A stretch of DNA of 64,000 nt from Ectobius pallidus (taxonomy: Eukaryota; Arthropoda; Insecta; Blattodea; Ectobiidae). The notes under the pieces were generated by a model that worked only from the letters and a program-made list of their open reading frames with translations, was not told where the DNA came from and did no database searches. Each line of letters starts with the position of its first letter. The stretch's first letter is position 1. The DNA is taken from positions 194,890,174 through 194,954,173 of the forward strand of contig CAXKWD010000003.1 in NCBI GenBank assembly GCA_964059195.1, in the 5' to 3' direction. The position numbers were made by a program, and so were the translations under genes. Shown in pieces: positions 22,956 through 33,310 of this stretch.

Positions 22956-23424
22956 GACAATTTATTAATTAGTAGTTGTATATGGTTCATTGACATGTAG
23001 ATTATGGCGTAGAGGATAGGAAAACATGCACATAGGTCTAAGTACATAAAGAGTGTTCAAAGCTTATTCTAGCCAAGGGTAACGTGAAGCATACAAAGTT
23101 TCGATAAATTCACAGACCACAATCACAGATATGTACGATAATGATGACATATGACCTACAATAGCGTCTGTCATTTGCTGTACTTGTTTCTGTGTGACTT
23201 CAATGATCAAAATCAAGATATCAAGATGAAGTACCTATCTTGCTTGACTGCTAAGGTTAAAATTTTTATTAAAATATTGAGCTAAAGTGTTTGTAGGCTT
23301 ACAATATTTCCTAATTTGAAAAATAAATGTTTGGATAATTTAAAAATTAAAAGTAAAGAATAGTTTAGAAACATCAACTGATTCTTTTTCTTCTTATTAT
23401 TATTTCACTAATTATTGTTAGTTG
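22956..23424. other. Unassigned AT-rich sequence
   Basis: No gene or repeat end was seen. Confidence 0.4.
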
Positions 23425-23437
23425 CTAATTGCTATAT

Positions 23438-23891
23438 TTTTCTTTCTTTCTTTTTCGTAGTTTTACCTCTCCCTTTTAGGATTTAAGCGACCCATGCCGC
23501 CCGGGCCTTACAGGGCCGCGACCTGTCGGGAGAGGGATTACCTTTGGATCACATACATACTTTTTTGACCAGACAAGGACATGGAGGGCCTCCCCGGATG
23601 AGTGATCAGCCCAATGCCGGGGCCACCTCCGAGACAACACGAACACATAGGACGATACACACCATTCACACACACACTCACTCAGAACAAGGCGAGGATG
23701 AGGATGAAGATGATAATGACGGCCAGATGATATCCGGGGACCACAAGGGCCTAAAGTTACCTGACATTTGTCTCATAGGTTAGGGAAAACCCCGGAAAAA
23801 ACCTCACCTAGGTAACTTGTCCCGACCAGGAATCGAACCCGGGCCCGCTGCGTGAGAGGATTGGACGCATCCCCTGAGCCACAGCGGTGGA
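23438..23891 (-). mobile_element. SINE-B copy 2, full length with target duplication
   Basis: The 13-mer ctaattgctatat flanks it exactly (23425-23437 and 23892-23904). On the minus strand it reads from a tRNA-like head (gtccaccgctgtggctcagg; B-box gggttcgattcctgg) through a ~330-bp body to a gaaa-rich tail. Internal open frames are SINE translation. Confidence 0.88.
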
Positions 23892-23919
23892 CTAATTGCT
23901 ATATAATAAATAAAATCAG

Positions 23920-24430
23920 GTAAACTGATGTAACAAAGTGCCAGAATGTTTTTGTTTAATCAGTGATAATTGCAATTATGATATGCAGAAAATAAGCTAT
24001 TTTGTAAATCGATTTCCGAGTTAAGCTCCAGATCGATTCATTAAGCAGGACTTACGGAAGAACAAAGGTCTAGTTTGAAGAGCATATGTGAAGGAATATG
24101 GCAAAGCTAACTGTATTGCAACATCCAAAGCCGTATATCAACACTGTAAAACAGTATGTTGTAATGAGAACTGATTTGCATTTGATAAATTCTTTCTAAT
24201 ATATTACCATAAAATAGGCACGAAATTGGACATTACTCCGGTACCGAGCAACCGATTTGGTCCAAAATCAATAGGTTTCTTTCAATGGACGTTATAAATG
24301 CGTAGGCCTATACCAAAGTTTCACGAAAATCCTGTAAATTGTATTTGAGTTATTGCGCGTACAGGCACACGGACGGACGGACAGACAGATAGAGATACTT
24401 TTTTCCGTCCCCCACACAGTTTTTTCCGTC
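23920..24430. repeat. Rearranged T-family copy, halves in opposite orientation
   Basis: 23920-24075 is the companion segment reversed (ttacggaagaacaaagg at its right end), while 24080-24390 is the T unit in plus orientation, ending in cacacggacggacggacaga. In 41280-42220 the same two halves are head to tail, so one half has been inverted here. Confidence 0.65.
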
Positions 24431-24885
24431 CCCCACACAATATCAGAAAGTGCCATAATTATAAAATCTTTTCCCTATAAACACTTGTATAGCGTAATCA
24501 TAACTTATTTGACTAGATTTAAAAAATAAAATTATTCCGCTTTTTGATGAATTAGTTTATTTCTGCTGTTAATAGTACTACAATAGTCTTATTATAATAT
24601 GTAGCTCTTTCGGGGATAATATTCCTATCAAATTCCAATTTATTTTGTTTAAATGTAGGGCAAGTTTTATGTATGTATGTATGTGTATATCCTTGCATAT
24701 TGTAATACATAATCTCCCTGTGTCTTTCTGTCCATTCGTGCGCTTGTAATTTTTGAACCAATGATCCGATGTGCATTTTGTTTTGTTTTTGTTTATAGAT
24801 AATGATGTTCTCTGGTCATGTTTTGTATTTTGTTATAATTGGTAACATAATAATTATCAGTGATGTTTATTGTGCATCAAGTTTG

Positions 24886-24887
<2 letters not shown>
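24431..24887. other. Unassigned sequence
   Basis: No gene was recognised. A short (tatg)n run lies near 24668. Confidence 0.35.

Positions 24888-24930
<43 letters not shown>
24888..24930. repeat. (ATA)n microsatellite
   Basis: About 14 ATA units, followed by agaagaagaa. Confidence 0.95.
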
Positions 24931-24931
<1 letters not shown>

Positions 24932-24980
24932 GAAGAAGAAAAGAGTTGCGTGATGCGGATCGCGATGGGCAGGGAGATAA

Positions 24981-25306
24981 ATGTCAAGTATAAGGATTAC
25001 GCATTAAGCCGGCTGCGTCTTGCACAAGCAATTGAATGACAGGTTTTCAAACCCAGGGTGGACAAGTAAGATTAAGACAACGCTCATCACTCCCATTTCC
25101 TAAGTTTATTTCACGCAAATTGTCTCTGTATTTATGTTTCAGCATGTCAAGTATAAGGATTACGCATTAAGCCGGCTGCGTCTTGCACAAGCAATTGAAT
25201 GACAGGTTTTCAAACCCAGGGTGGACAAGTAAGATTAAGACAACGCTCATCACTCCCATTTCCTAAGTTTATTTCACGCAAATTGTCTCTGTATTTATGT
25301 TTCAGC
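24981..25306 (+). repeat. Perfect 163-bp tandem duplication
   Basis: 24981-25143 and 25144-25306 appear identical base for base (both start atgtcaagtataagg and end tttatgtttcagc). Four bases of a third copy (atgt) follow. No reading frame runs through. Confidence 0.95.
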
Positions 25307-25533
25307 ATGTTTTGGCGGAAATAAGGATATGCTTGATAACTTGTAAAACGAAACTGAAAAAAAAAATCGAATGGATTTTTCTTCCTTATTGAGTGGGAGT
25401 TATTCTTCTTATAAAATTTAATTTCAAAATTCTTTGCTTAGGCATTTCTGCTGTACAACCATCATCGGGTTTTTGAAATTATTGATAAATGCTGTATCAA
25501 CCAAACAACAGTAACAGTAACATTAAATCAGTA

Positions 25534-26082
25534 AGGTAAAGGTAAAGTGATCCCTATACAGGCCATGGATGCCCAGAGGGTTCCAGAAAGTTGAGGCTAC
25601 CAGTTTTTGGACATTCGGCACATGAAGGTGGTAAGGCCTTACGCGCCGGCCGCCTTTACCCCCAGGATTGCTCCTGGTACTCATTTCTGTTAGAGGCTGA
25701 GTCGACCCCAGGGCCACCAGAAGGATTAGGTCAATTGAAGAATCTCAACGACCTCATCGGGAATGGAACCCGCGACCTTCTGGTTTGTAGCGCAGCTCCT
25801 CAACTACTACGCTACAACATGAAGTTATTCCTCCGGGTCGCGAGCGACCCCTGGTGATCCCGTAAGGGGATATTCACAGCGGATTTGTTACCGGGGTGCG
25901 CCAGTCCCCTACCTACTTAAACCTAAGGACACATACACACACCCAGTCCTGAACCCGGGAAAGAAATTTTTCACTACTGAAAAATCCCCAACCCGGCCGG
26001 GAATCGAACCCGGGCCGCCGGAGTGGAAGGCAGGAGCGCTACCGACTCACCCACGGCGGCGGACACGCTACAACATACCCCG
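25534..26082 (-). mobile_element. SINE-C copy interrupted by SINE-D
   Basis: It is flanked by the 12-mer attaaatcagta (25522-25533 and 26083-26094). On the minus strand the tRNA-like head begins at ~26082 and is broken by SINE-D at 25821-26064; the body and the tail (left end ggtaaagtgatccctataca) follow. It matches 44986-45273 and 55517-55819. Confidence 0.9.
25821..26064 (-). mobile_element. SINE-D inserted within SINE-C
   Basis: The 12-mer acgctacaacat, part of the SINE-C head, is duplicated exactly on both sides (25809-25820 and 26065-26076). On the minus strand SINE-D starts gtccgccgccgtgggtgagt, a tRNA-like head with B-box gggttcgattcccgg, and ends in a 3' region with gggtcgctcgcgacccgg. 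Length is 244 bp. A head fragment of the same family lies at 12733-12796. Confidence 0.92.
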
Positions 26083-26243
26083 ATTAAATCAGTAGTAGTG
26101 TTTAATGTTTCATCAGTTTTACTTGTCTGACAAGTGATGATGTCACTGAAATTCATGTAACGACTAAAAGTCATTGTTAGCCAAACCTACATTAATAAAC
26201 AAAATAAAATAAGATAAATACATGAGTAAATATGGGATTGAAT

Positions 26244-26358
26244 GAGAAAATTATAGTAGAAAAATTCCTCCGACACTGGGACTTGAACCCAGGACCTTAG
26301 CCAAAGGTCCTGGGTTCAAGTCCCAGAGTCGGAGGAATTTTTCTCCTATAATATTCTC
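26244..26358. mobile_element. Near-perfect hairpin from two opposed tRNA-like 3' halves
   Basis: A left arm 26244-26298 and a right arm 26304-26358 are inverted copies (core ccgac-ctgggacttgaaccc and its complement) with a loop of only five bases. The arm contains the T-arm/B-box of a tRNA-like head plus its downstream ggaggaatttttctcctata tail, the same tail as at 16985-17020. No anticodon or A-box is present, so it is not a tRNA. Confidence 0.7.
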
Positions 26359-26760
26359 ATGTAATGTCCAACAGAGACAATAATCTGTGGTTCACGAAAG
26401 CTTAATATATATCTATGGGATTGAATACTTCCTCACATCGAGTTATTTGGATCCAAGATATTTAAATTGTTTTCGATTGTTTCTAGGATATAAATCAAGA
26501 TGCCTGGAGTTCGAATCCTGGATTAGGACAAGCACATGTTAGCTCATGGAGTACCTCCAGGCTGAATGTGATGATTATAATTAGATGTGGCGCCTGAAAC
26601 TGCGTCAGGACGCATTGCGTGCGTGCGTAACGCGGCGGCCAGGCCCCGGGCGGTCCCATTCCTCTCCTCTTACTCACCACAAAACATGGCCCACAACGGA
26701 AAACATCCCATTTCCTAGAACCAAACTTTCAGTTGAATGAGCTGTAGTTTGTCTTATCAG

Positions 26761-27506
26761 TAGACCTGGGATTTTAAGGCAAATGCCTATTTTGTTCCTT
26801 ATGAAATAACATGAAGATTTTTAAATATGTGGACGTTTCATGATAAATCACTTACATTTATAGAGGTTTATAGTGCCCTAAAATTCCTATTTGGACCTTT
26901 TACTATTTTAATGCCTAAAAATGCCTATTTTGTACATTTAAAATAAATTGTAACTTCTGTAATTTTTACAATCTTATAATGGACATCCTATTTTGACCTA
27001 TTTTAATGCCTAAAAATGCCTATTTTGTACATTTAAAATAAAATTTAACTTCTGTAATTTTTACAATCTTATAATGGACATCCGTCAATGAAAAGCAGAA
27101 CAGCAGAGGTGGGTTTTTCACACATACTTTATTTTTCCAAACTATTGTCGCTAAAGGAATGCTGACTGACGGGGGAGGGGGAGGGGGAGGGGGAGGATTA
27201 AGGGCGAAGGACTACTGTGTCAAGTCACCAGTGAAAGAACATCTGTTTAAGAGAATATAGTTCGTGATGCCTAATTTTGCAGTTAATTCTGTTAACAGGT
27301 ATACCACGTTTCTTACAGTAAAAAAAGGACCATGTTACAGTTTAAGTGTATATTGTAATATTTTAAAGTCTATTTTCTATCTACTTACACATTTTTAAAA
27401 CATATTTTAAGTGCCTATTTTCTCTTTTAAAAGCCTATTTACTTGTTTTAAAATCCTATTTTAGGTGCCTAAAACTAATTTTTTAGAGCCTAAAATCCCA
27501 GGTCTA
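26761..27506 (+). mobile_element. hAT MITE, family 2, with 8-bp duplication
   Basis: Ends TAGACCTGGGATTTTA and its complement, flanked by cttatcag at 26753-26760 and 27507-27514. The inside is rich in aaaatgcctattttg repeats. At 27267 it keeps the ATG and next two codons of the transposase found in the 56804 element, then jumps directly to that element's 3' region. This shows it arose by internal deletion. Confidence 0.9.
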
Positions 27507-27514
27507 CTTATCAG

Positions 27515-27880
27515 TGAGGTTTTGGCTGTCCCGTAGTTTCCTCAAGAAACCAGACAATCACCGAGACAACATCGCAATGTCAAAACAGTTGAGCTTGCGA
27601 CCTCCAGGACTAAGTTAAAATCAGAAGTCAAGGTTTTCAGAAATTCGCCTACTTACAGAACTATTAATTATTTTGACCAAGACTTTAATATCAGAATGTT
27701 GAAAACTTGAGCAATATTTCACAAATATGTGCTAAACATGTAGAATTAATTTACTGTACATGAAGATATGCTTTAATTCAACACCCTAAATTAGTATTTA
27801 TTTCAGGCCGTAAAGACTACAATCGATGTATTCAAGTGCACGTCCAACAACCACGGATAAGCATGTAACCTACAGCTATT
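27515..27880. other. Unassigned sequence
   Basis: No gene or repeat end was recognised. Confidence 0.35.
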
Positions 27881-27889
27881 CTGTCTGCA

Positions 27890-28020
27890 CGAATACTCAA
27901 AATATACACTTGAAGATGACGAATCAACGTCGAAACGCGTCGTAAGAAGAAGACATCTACTTTTTATTATAAGACTGGCATTTTTAAGGACTTTAAACAT
28001 ATTTTTAAATGTTTTAAGCA
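27890..28020 (+). mobile_element. Possible Penelope-like element fragment with hammerhead-like core
   Basis: The string cttgaagatgacgaatcaac, followed by gtcgaaacgcgtcg, has a GACG/CGTC hairpin and the conserved GAAAC of type I hammerhead ribozymes known in Penelope-like terminal repeats. Position C3 of the CUGAUGA box is U here, so activity is doubtful. No reverse transcriptase is nearby. Confidence 0.35.
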
Positions 28021-28496
28021 TTTTTAATAGGGTTATGACTATTGTATCATATATACATAAGTTTTTTATATATTTATAGACTGGTAGCTTATGCTGCTTT
28101 TATACGAGGTAAAATGTCATAGGATAAATTATGTTTTTTAAAATAGGTTAGGTGTCAAAAAATTTTCTTACCTTCTGAGCATAGGTGGACTTTATATTCA
28201 TATAATCAAAATAACACATTTGTTTTTGCACACGTAAGGGATGATTTTAGCCTCAGTGATCTTATTTTCCTCCCTCATTAACTTTTCTTTTTTGGAATTT
28301 CTAAGAAATGTAACAGATATCAGAAACCCAAAAAACAATATTGGTGGCTGAGAAGGATACCGATCTGATTCCAGCTACCATTCATAGAGCTAAGTAGGCC
28401 TACTGGTTTTCAGTAACAATTCAACTTTCAAATACCGTTATAAAAGGATGTTTCTAACATAGCTTCATTGTTATAGTGAGCTACATTTAACATTGT
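28021..28496. other. Unassigned sequence
   Basis: No gene was seen. Confidence 0.35.
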
Positions 28497-28586
28497 TAAG
28501 ATAGGATATTCGCCGGGACCAACCAAAAACATTGCTATATCCGGGTTTATCGTTATACCGATCTTCGTTATACAGAGGTTTTACTG
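28497..28586 (-). mobile_element. Tigger/pogo-type end fragment
   Basis: Read on the minus strand from 28586 it begins CAGTAAAACCTCTGTATAAC, followed by taacgataaacccggat, the classic Tigger-type terminus with TA outside (28587-28588). No opposite end is clear. Confidence 0.5.
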
Positions 28587-28588
28587 TA

Positions 28589-29200
28589 CATTTTTATAAA
28601 CATTTTATTGTCCGTCATCAGCGCTTTAAACAGCAGGTCCCTGGTTTGGTTGTCAAAGAGAACATTTTTTTTTATCTATATTGTGTAAAGTAAATACTGT
28701 TAGACATACAAATGAAACCTTTGACAAAATATAACGCTTTTTGTTCGACCATACTATGATTCGCTTATAATGACATCCATTGTCATGCCAGAATTTCATT
28801 ATAACGTTGTGGTATCCATTAATATCGTATCAAGCCTTGAAAGTAGCAATTCAAACCTGTATTTTAAATAAAATAAATTCGATTCGTGTTCATTTTAATA
28901 TTATACTAAATTGAGTCCATTCCATGTGTTTTACTGTGGGTTGCTTTGAGGTTAAGACGTCAAGAGAAACCCTGAGCTTTCTGCCATCTATTGCAAAAGA
29001 CGAGAGCTTACTAACAGGTGATCGCAGAGACAGAGGTAGTAGTTTGTTTGATGAAATACACGGTATTCAAAAAACTCAAGACTTAGGCTAGACACTTAAT
29101 AATGATCAAACAAAAACAGTAGTATGTAACTTGCCTATAATGGTATTTAAGATGCTGGTACGAAAATGCGCTCCTTTCATAAACACCCTCGCGTCATAAC
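28589..29200. other. Unassigned AT-rich sequence upstream of the F-box gene exon
   Basis: No gene was seen. Confidence 0.35.
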
Positions 29201-29570
29201 GAATGTAATTATAGGTTCATAGCGTAATACACATTTCGGGCGTTCCTAGTTAGAGTTGGATTATTCCCACAAAGTCTCTGGCCTTGAAGACAAACCCAGC
29301 CAGCGAGCTTCTCGTTACGTCTCGTTACCAAGATGCGCGAATTCGGTGCGCGTAAGATCAGTAAGCTACCGCTGGGCAGAGAGTGAACATCATGCCAGTC
29401 GTAGAAAATACTATAATAGTTGAGTGGAGGGATAATGCCCCTGCGAGAGAGACAGACAACACGTGGAGTGGGATAGGAGAGCTGAGCCAATCAGGGTGCA
29501 GCTACCTCCCCTAGCCAGGAACTCTACGAGCGGTGAGACTCGCTCCTAAGGTATATACGTAAAAACCCAG
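29201..29570 (+). promoter_or_regulatory. Candidate regulatory segment upstream of the FBXL7 exon
   Basis: This is the only GC-balanced, non-SINE stretch near the gene. It contains a CCAATCA element (29487-29493), an actataatag motif at ~29410 and a gcgcgaattcggtgcgcg palindrome at ~29335. A 93-codon frame on the minus strand spans most of it without a recognisable domain, so an ancient repeat or another gene's exon is an alternative. Confidence 0.2.
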
Positions 29571-29634
29571 AGACGTTGTGGAGGTAATCCAACTCTACAG
29601 TATATTCATAATCCGTGTTTGTTTTGTGTTGCAG

Positions 29635-29691
29635 AGATAGCGGGAGTGGCGGGACACGTCAGCTCGAGTCCCGCAGTCGCTGAGCGCCGAC
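29635..29691 (+). other. Fbxl7: 5' untranslated part of the FBXL7 coding exon, after a splice acceptor
   Basis: A pyrimidine-rich gtttgttttgtgttgcag ends at 29634. An in-frame TAG at 29638-29640 separates it from the ATG, so these 57 bases are untranslated. At least one non-coding exon should lie upstream. Confidence 0.6.
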
Positions 29692-30547
29692 ATGGCGCAG
29701 CATGTTCCCGCTCCCCACTCGTCCCGGTCCGCTGCCACTGCTGCGCTGCTGGGACGGCTCTCACCCATGGTATGTCCTCTCGCCAAGCTCGGCCGAGCGT
29801 CTCCGTCCATCGACCCACAGGTTGCTTACCACCTGACTCGGGACTCCTCATACGACTGCGGTTTCCAGTTACGCAGCTCCCCAGCCCTCAGAAGGGCATC
29901 TTCCCCTACTCTGGACCATCTCCAGTGCTATTCGGAACAAACTTACGGTTCTCATCATAAACTAGGACGCTCTTCGCCATCTCTGGACCAGGGGTACCAC
30001 ACCCTGGTATCTCCTAGTCCGGGGCCTTCTACTCCTGGGCCCTGGACCGATCAACACCACCCTCCATCGGCCCCGGCAGCTGCCCCTCCGAGCTCCACCG
30101 GCGCCATGATGAAGGGCAAGAGACTGCATAGCAAGAACTCTCATTTTGATAGGCTACCAGATGACGTGGTCATCAAAGTCTTCAGTTGGCTGGACAGCAG
30201 TGAGTTGTGCGTGTGTGCTCGCGTGTGTAGGCGGTGGGAACACTTGGCGTGGGAACCCAGGCTGTGGAGGACCATCAAGTTGAGTGGTGAGAATATATGT
30301 GGTGATCGGGCTATACGCGGTGTGCTGAGAAGGCTGTGCGGTCAGGGCCGGACTGGGGCATGCCCCAATGTGGAGCGAGTTCTCCTTAGTGACGGGGCTC
30401 GACTCACGGACCGGGGGCTCACTCTACTCGCGAGAAGGTGCCCGGAATTGACACATCTTCAGTTGCACGGATGTAGCGCCATCACGAATGCAACTCTACT
30501 AGACCTCGCTACGAAGTGCGCCAACCTCCAGCATCTGGACCTCACAG
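29692..30547 (+). CDS. Fbxl7: F-box/LRR-repeat protein 7-like, first coding exon (N-terminal 285 codons)
   Basis: The product is the substrate receptor of an SCF (Skp1-Cullin1-F-box) ubiquitin ligase. In Drosophila the FBXL7 homologue acts at the cell cortex with Fat signalling. Start: ATG 29692 in a good context (gccgacatgg) with an in-frame stop 51 bases upstream. Residues 1-150 are low complexity, rich in Ser/Pro, with three SPS/TxD-type repeats. Residues ~151-195 are the F-box (FDRLPDDVVIKVFSWLDSSE, then CARVCRRWEHLAWEPRLWRT). From ~226 the first leucine-rich repeats begin (LTDRGLTLLARRCPELTHLQ, then an HGCSAITN repeat). The exon ends in phase 1 at ctcacag/gtgagt (30547/30548), splitting a Gly codon before the conserved Cys. 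The remaining ~8-9 LRRs, expected from family length, are outside the window. No defects are seen. Confidence 0.9.
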
Positions 30548-30553
30548 GTGAGT

Positions 30554-30980
30554 CAAAATCTCTATAGGTTAAGTGGAATCCCTAGGGGACTTGAAGAAAC
30601 ACTTCTGCTTAGTTAGGTTTGTGCAGCGATATGGCATTTCTTCAAATATATGAAGTTCGTCTCAGATGGATTCATCACAGTTGCCAATAATATAAGGGAA
30701 AAGTTATTTTAAAGCTGAGTAACGTCTAGAAATCACTTTTCAAGAAGTTGAAAGGCCCTAGGCCTCAATGGGGGAATATAGATATGGCCTTTAGAAACTT
30801 AGGGCCTATTACACAACGTCCAAATAAATGTATGGTTTCAATTTATCTGGCACATGTCAGAAAAGGAACAGTGAAATTCATAGGAATTGACTTATACGAA
30901 AAGCTTACTTTTAAGTCTCATTTTTTTACAAATAAGTGCAATAGCAAATAGATCAATGAACAAATTGTTCAGCCTTGGAA
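30554..30980. other. Unassigned intron start
   Basis: No repeat was recognised; the 67-codon frame at 30748 has no family signature. Confidence 0.35.
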
Positions 30981-30983
30981 TTA

Positions 30984-31292
30984 CAGTGGAACTTTAATTT
31001 TCCGGAATAATTGGGACCGGATCTGATCCGGAAAATTGGATGAATCATGAAAATACCATTTAAAAAACCCAAATTATACAGTACTGTACTTACACAAGAG
31101 ACACACATTGAACATATCGGTCAGAGTCAGTGGTTTGGCTGACAAACTGTCGATTACGTCGGCTAAAAATTTTACTTTTTCGCAAATAATCGTCCCTGAA
31201 AGAGTGACGCTGCTGTAAATATCACTTGAGTACGGCCAAAAAGCGATCTGGATAATTGGCGATTCTGATAGTTGGAATTCGGAGTTCTACTG
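30984..31292. mobile_element. Tigger/pogo-type MITE
   Basis: Ends CAGTGGAACTTTAATTTTCC and (complement) CAGTAGAACTCCGAATTCC, both followed outwards by TA (30982-30983 and 31293-31294). A second inner ccggaataattgg/gataattggcg pairing is visible. No transposase frame survives. Confidence 0.75.
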
Positions 31293-31688
31293 TAGCAAGT
31301 TTCATCTTCCCCCGCGGCTGCTGAAATTGTATCGTGAGGCAATAGGTATGGAGAGAGCATTTGAGAACATCGGTTAAGAAACATCGAGCCAACTGCTAAG
31401 CTCCGTAGTCTTCAGAGTTCAGAGGGGAAACCTACGACTAACGGGAGCTTACAAAACAACAGCCACAGATGCTTTGGAACTCCTGTCTCGTGTGTCTTCA
31501 AGAAATTAAATTTATTCACCACTACGAAGACACTCAAACAAACTTTGTCATTAATTTAGGAGAACACAGACACAAGTCGAAACAAATATACGGCCGGCAC
31601 CATCTCGATCCCAACACCGTAGACATCCAGATCCACAGGATTTAACAGAAACAGACATGTGCTTTGAATTTTTCCTGGTGCTGGTAAT

Positions 31689-31903
31689 ATAGGATATATT
31701 CCCGGGCTACTAACCAGGTGGTGAAGTGGATTGATTCCGACGTTTCGGAGCCAATCTGAGGCTCCAGTTACAGCAGTCCTATATAAATACACCCCATTTA
31801 GTCCCGGCATTTCATCTCCTTGACAGTGGAGCCTCAGGTTGGCTTCGAAACGTTGGAATTAATCCAATTCACCACCTGGTTAGTATCCCGGGAAAATATC
31901 CTC
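31689..31903. mobile_element. Foldback of two 76-bp arms with GAAACG hairpin motif
   Basis: The left arm 31689-31764 (aggatatattcccgggctac to ctgaggctcca) is inverted at 31828-31903 with ~80% identity; the spacer is 63 bp. Each arm contains a ggagcc..ggctcc hairpin directly followed by GAAACG, which recalls Penelope-type terminal repeats. Class uncertain. Confidence 0.55.
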
Positions 31904-32202
31904 TAGAAACAGACGTATTTAAATAAAAACGATGGTTTTCAGAAACAACACATTCAATAACTATTATAATTAATAGGTTTAGAAATTAACATCAAAGAAT
32001 AGTCAATTTCTTTTTGAAATATTATCAGGATAATTTACACTTAATTTCAATTACAGGTCTGTAGCAAATATGAATCTTTCCCTTATGTAATCCGTTATTT
32101 CGGACATCTTACTCTGGCTAAGGAAGAAATTATTCATAATAATAATAATAATTGGCATCGTAATAAGTTTAATATAAATCAGTGCCTTACAATACACTTA
32201 CT

Positions 32203-32520
32203 TACACAATGGCAGTAGACAGTTTCTAAGCAAGCTAAAGGAATATTTATGGAACCCGAAGGTTCATTGCCGCGCTTACCTAAGCCCGCCATTCAACCCT
32301 ATTCTGTGCTAACTCCATCCAATCATCCCTCAAAAATCCGACTTCTCTTAAATCTATCCTAATATTCTCCTCCCACCTGCTTCTAGGTCTTACGAGAGAT
32401 CTTTTCCCTTCGGGTCTCCCAGTCAATATTTTTTAGATATGTCTTTCCTTCCCCATGTGCGCAACATGTCCAGCCCGTTTAATCCGTTTCAGCTCTCTTC
32501 CAGCCCATTTCATTATTAAC
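32203..32520 (-). mobile_element. LINE 3' end, longer and more decayed copy
   Basis: The minus strand reads an AGHVAHMGK segment, then GRPEGKRSLVRPRSRWEENI, WMELAQNRVEWRA and AAMNLRVP before the stop at 32249-32247. Two in-frame stops (one TAA in the AGHVA segment, one TAG before VSAAMN) mark it as dead. The 3' UTR matches the copies at 22773 and 40556. Confidence 0.75.
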
Positions 32521-33270
32521 TTGACTAAAATAGCAACATTTAGGCTACAAAGATTTCTCCACTCACCTCTTAGCCAGTCATTCCTTTGGGCAGAGAGAAA
32601 TAATCAGAAATAACGAAAAAAAATACTTGAATGGATCGGTGTCCAAACTTGCCGAAGTCCTAAGCCGCAATGACACACCTTAATTCTGGGGTGCGCGGGC
32701 AAAGAGAGGTAAGTCCACCATCCTAAAAAATTGAGATATGTCCATAGAGTTATAGATAAAAATGTTCTCTACATTTGTGTTAAGTACAGTAAGTCATATT
32801 CAAAATTGTACGGTAGTTATGGATGTGTGCCTCACAGGTTTATCCATCCCTAAAGCTATGTTGGGCTGGTATAGTGTGTTAAGTCAATCTAATTCTTAGT
32901 AACAAGAAAGTGAACTTAACTCTCTTTGCCCGCGCACCCCGAATTAAAATATAACAGGGCTATTCGGAGTCGTAATGCACACACTGATACCAGTCCGAGC
33001 GAGATGACAGAAATAAGAAGTCCCGAATTATTCAAATCTCAAATCTCCTACTCTGCCAATTCGGGGATTTTCGTGGTTTCCTCATTTGCAAAGGCAAACG
33101 CCAGACTGACTTTCCATAACTCATTAACGCTTTATCACCGCTTTCTTTTATAATTTTTCTTTTATAATTTTATTTTGTATATTTAAACGGATAGTAGAAC
33201 AATTAATTATGTATACAGTTTTTTTAGAATGATACACAACGGTTTCTTTCCTCGACCTAACAACTTCAAT
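32521..33270. other. Unassigned sequence
   Basis: No gene was seen. Gcccgcgcacccc at 32930 and ggggtgcgcgggc at 32690 are inverted copies ~250 bp apart, with caaagagaggtaagt-type extensions, so 32685-32945 may be another small TIR element. Confidence 0.4.
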
Positions 33271-33310
33271 ACCGTAATACAAATCTTGACAAGTTTATGT
33301 GAGTAATAAT

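Noticed and set aside
29606..29960. Minus- and plus-strand frames overlapping the F-box exon start
   Set aside because: They are alternative frames of a GC-rich coding exon; only the 29692 frame has F-box and LRR signatures.
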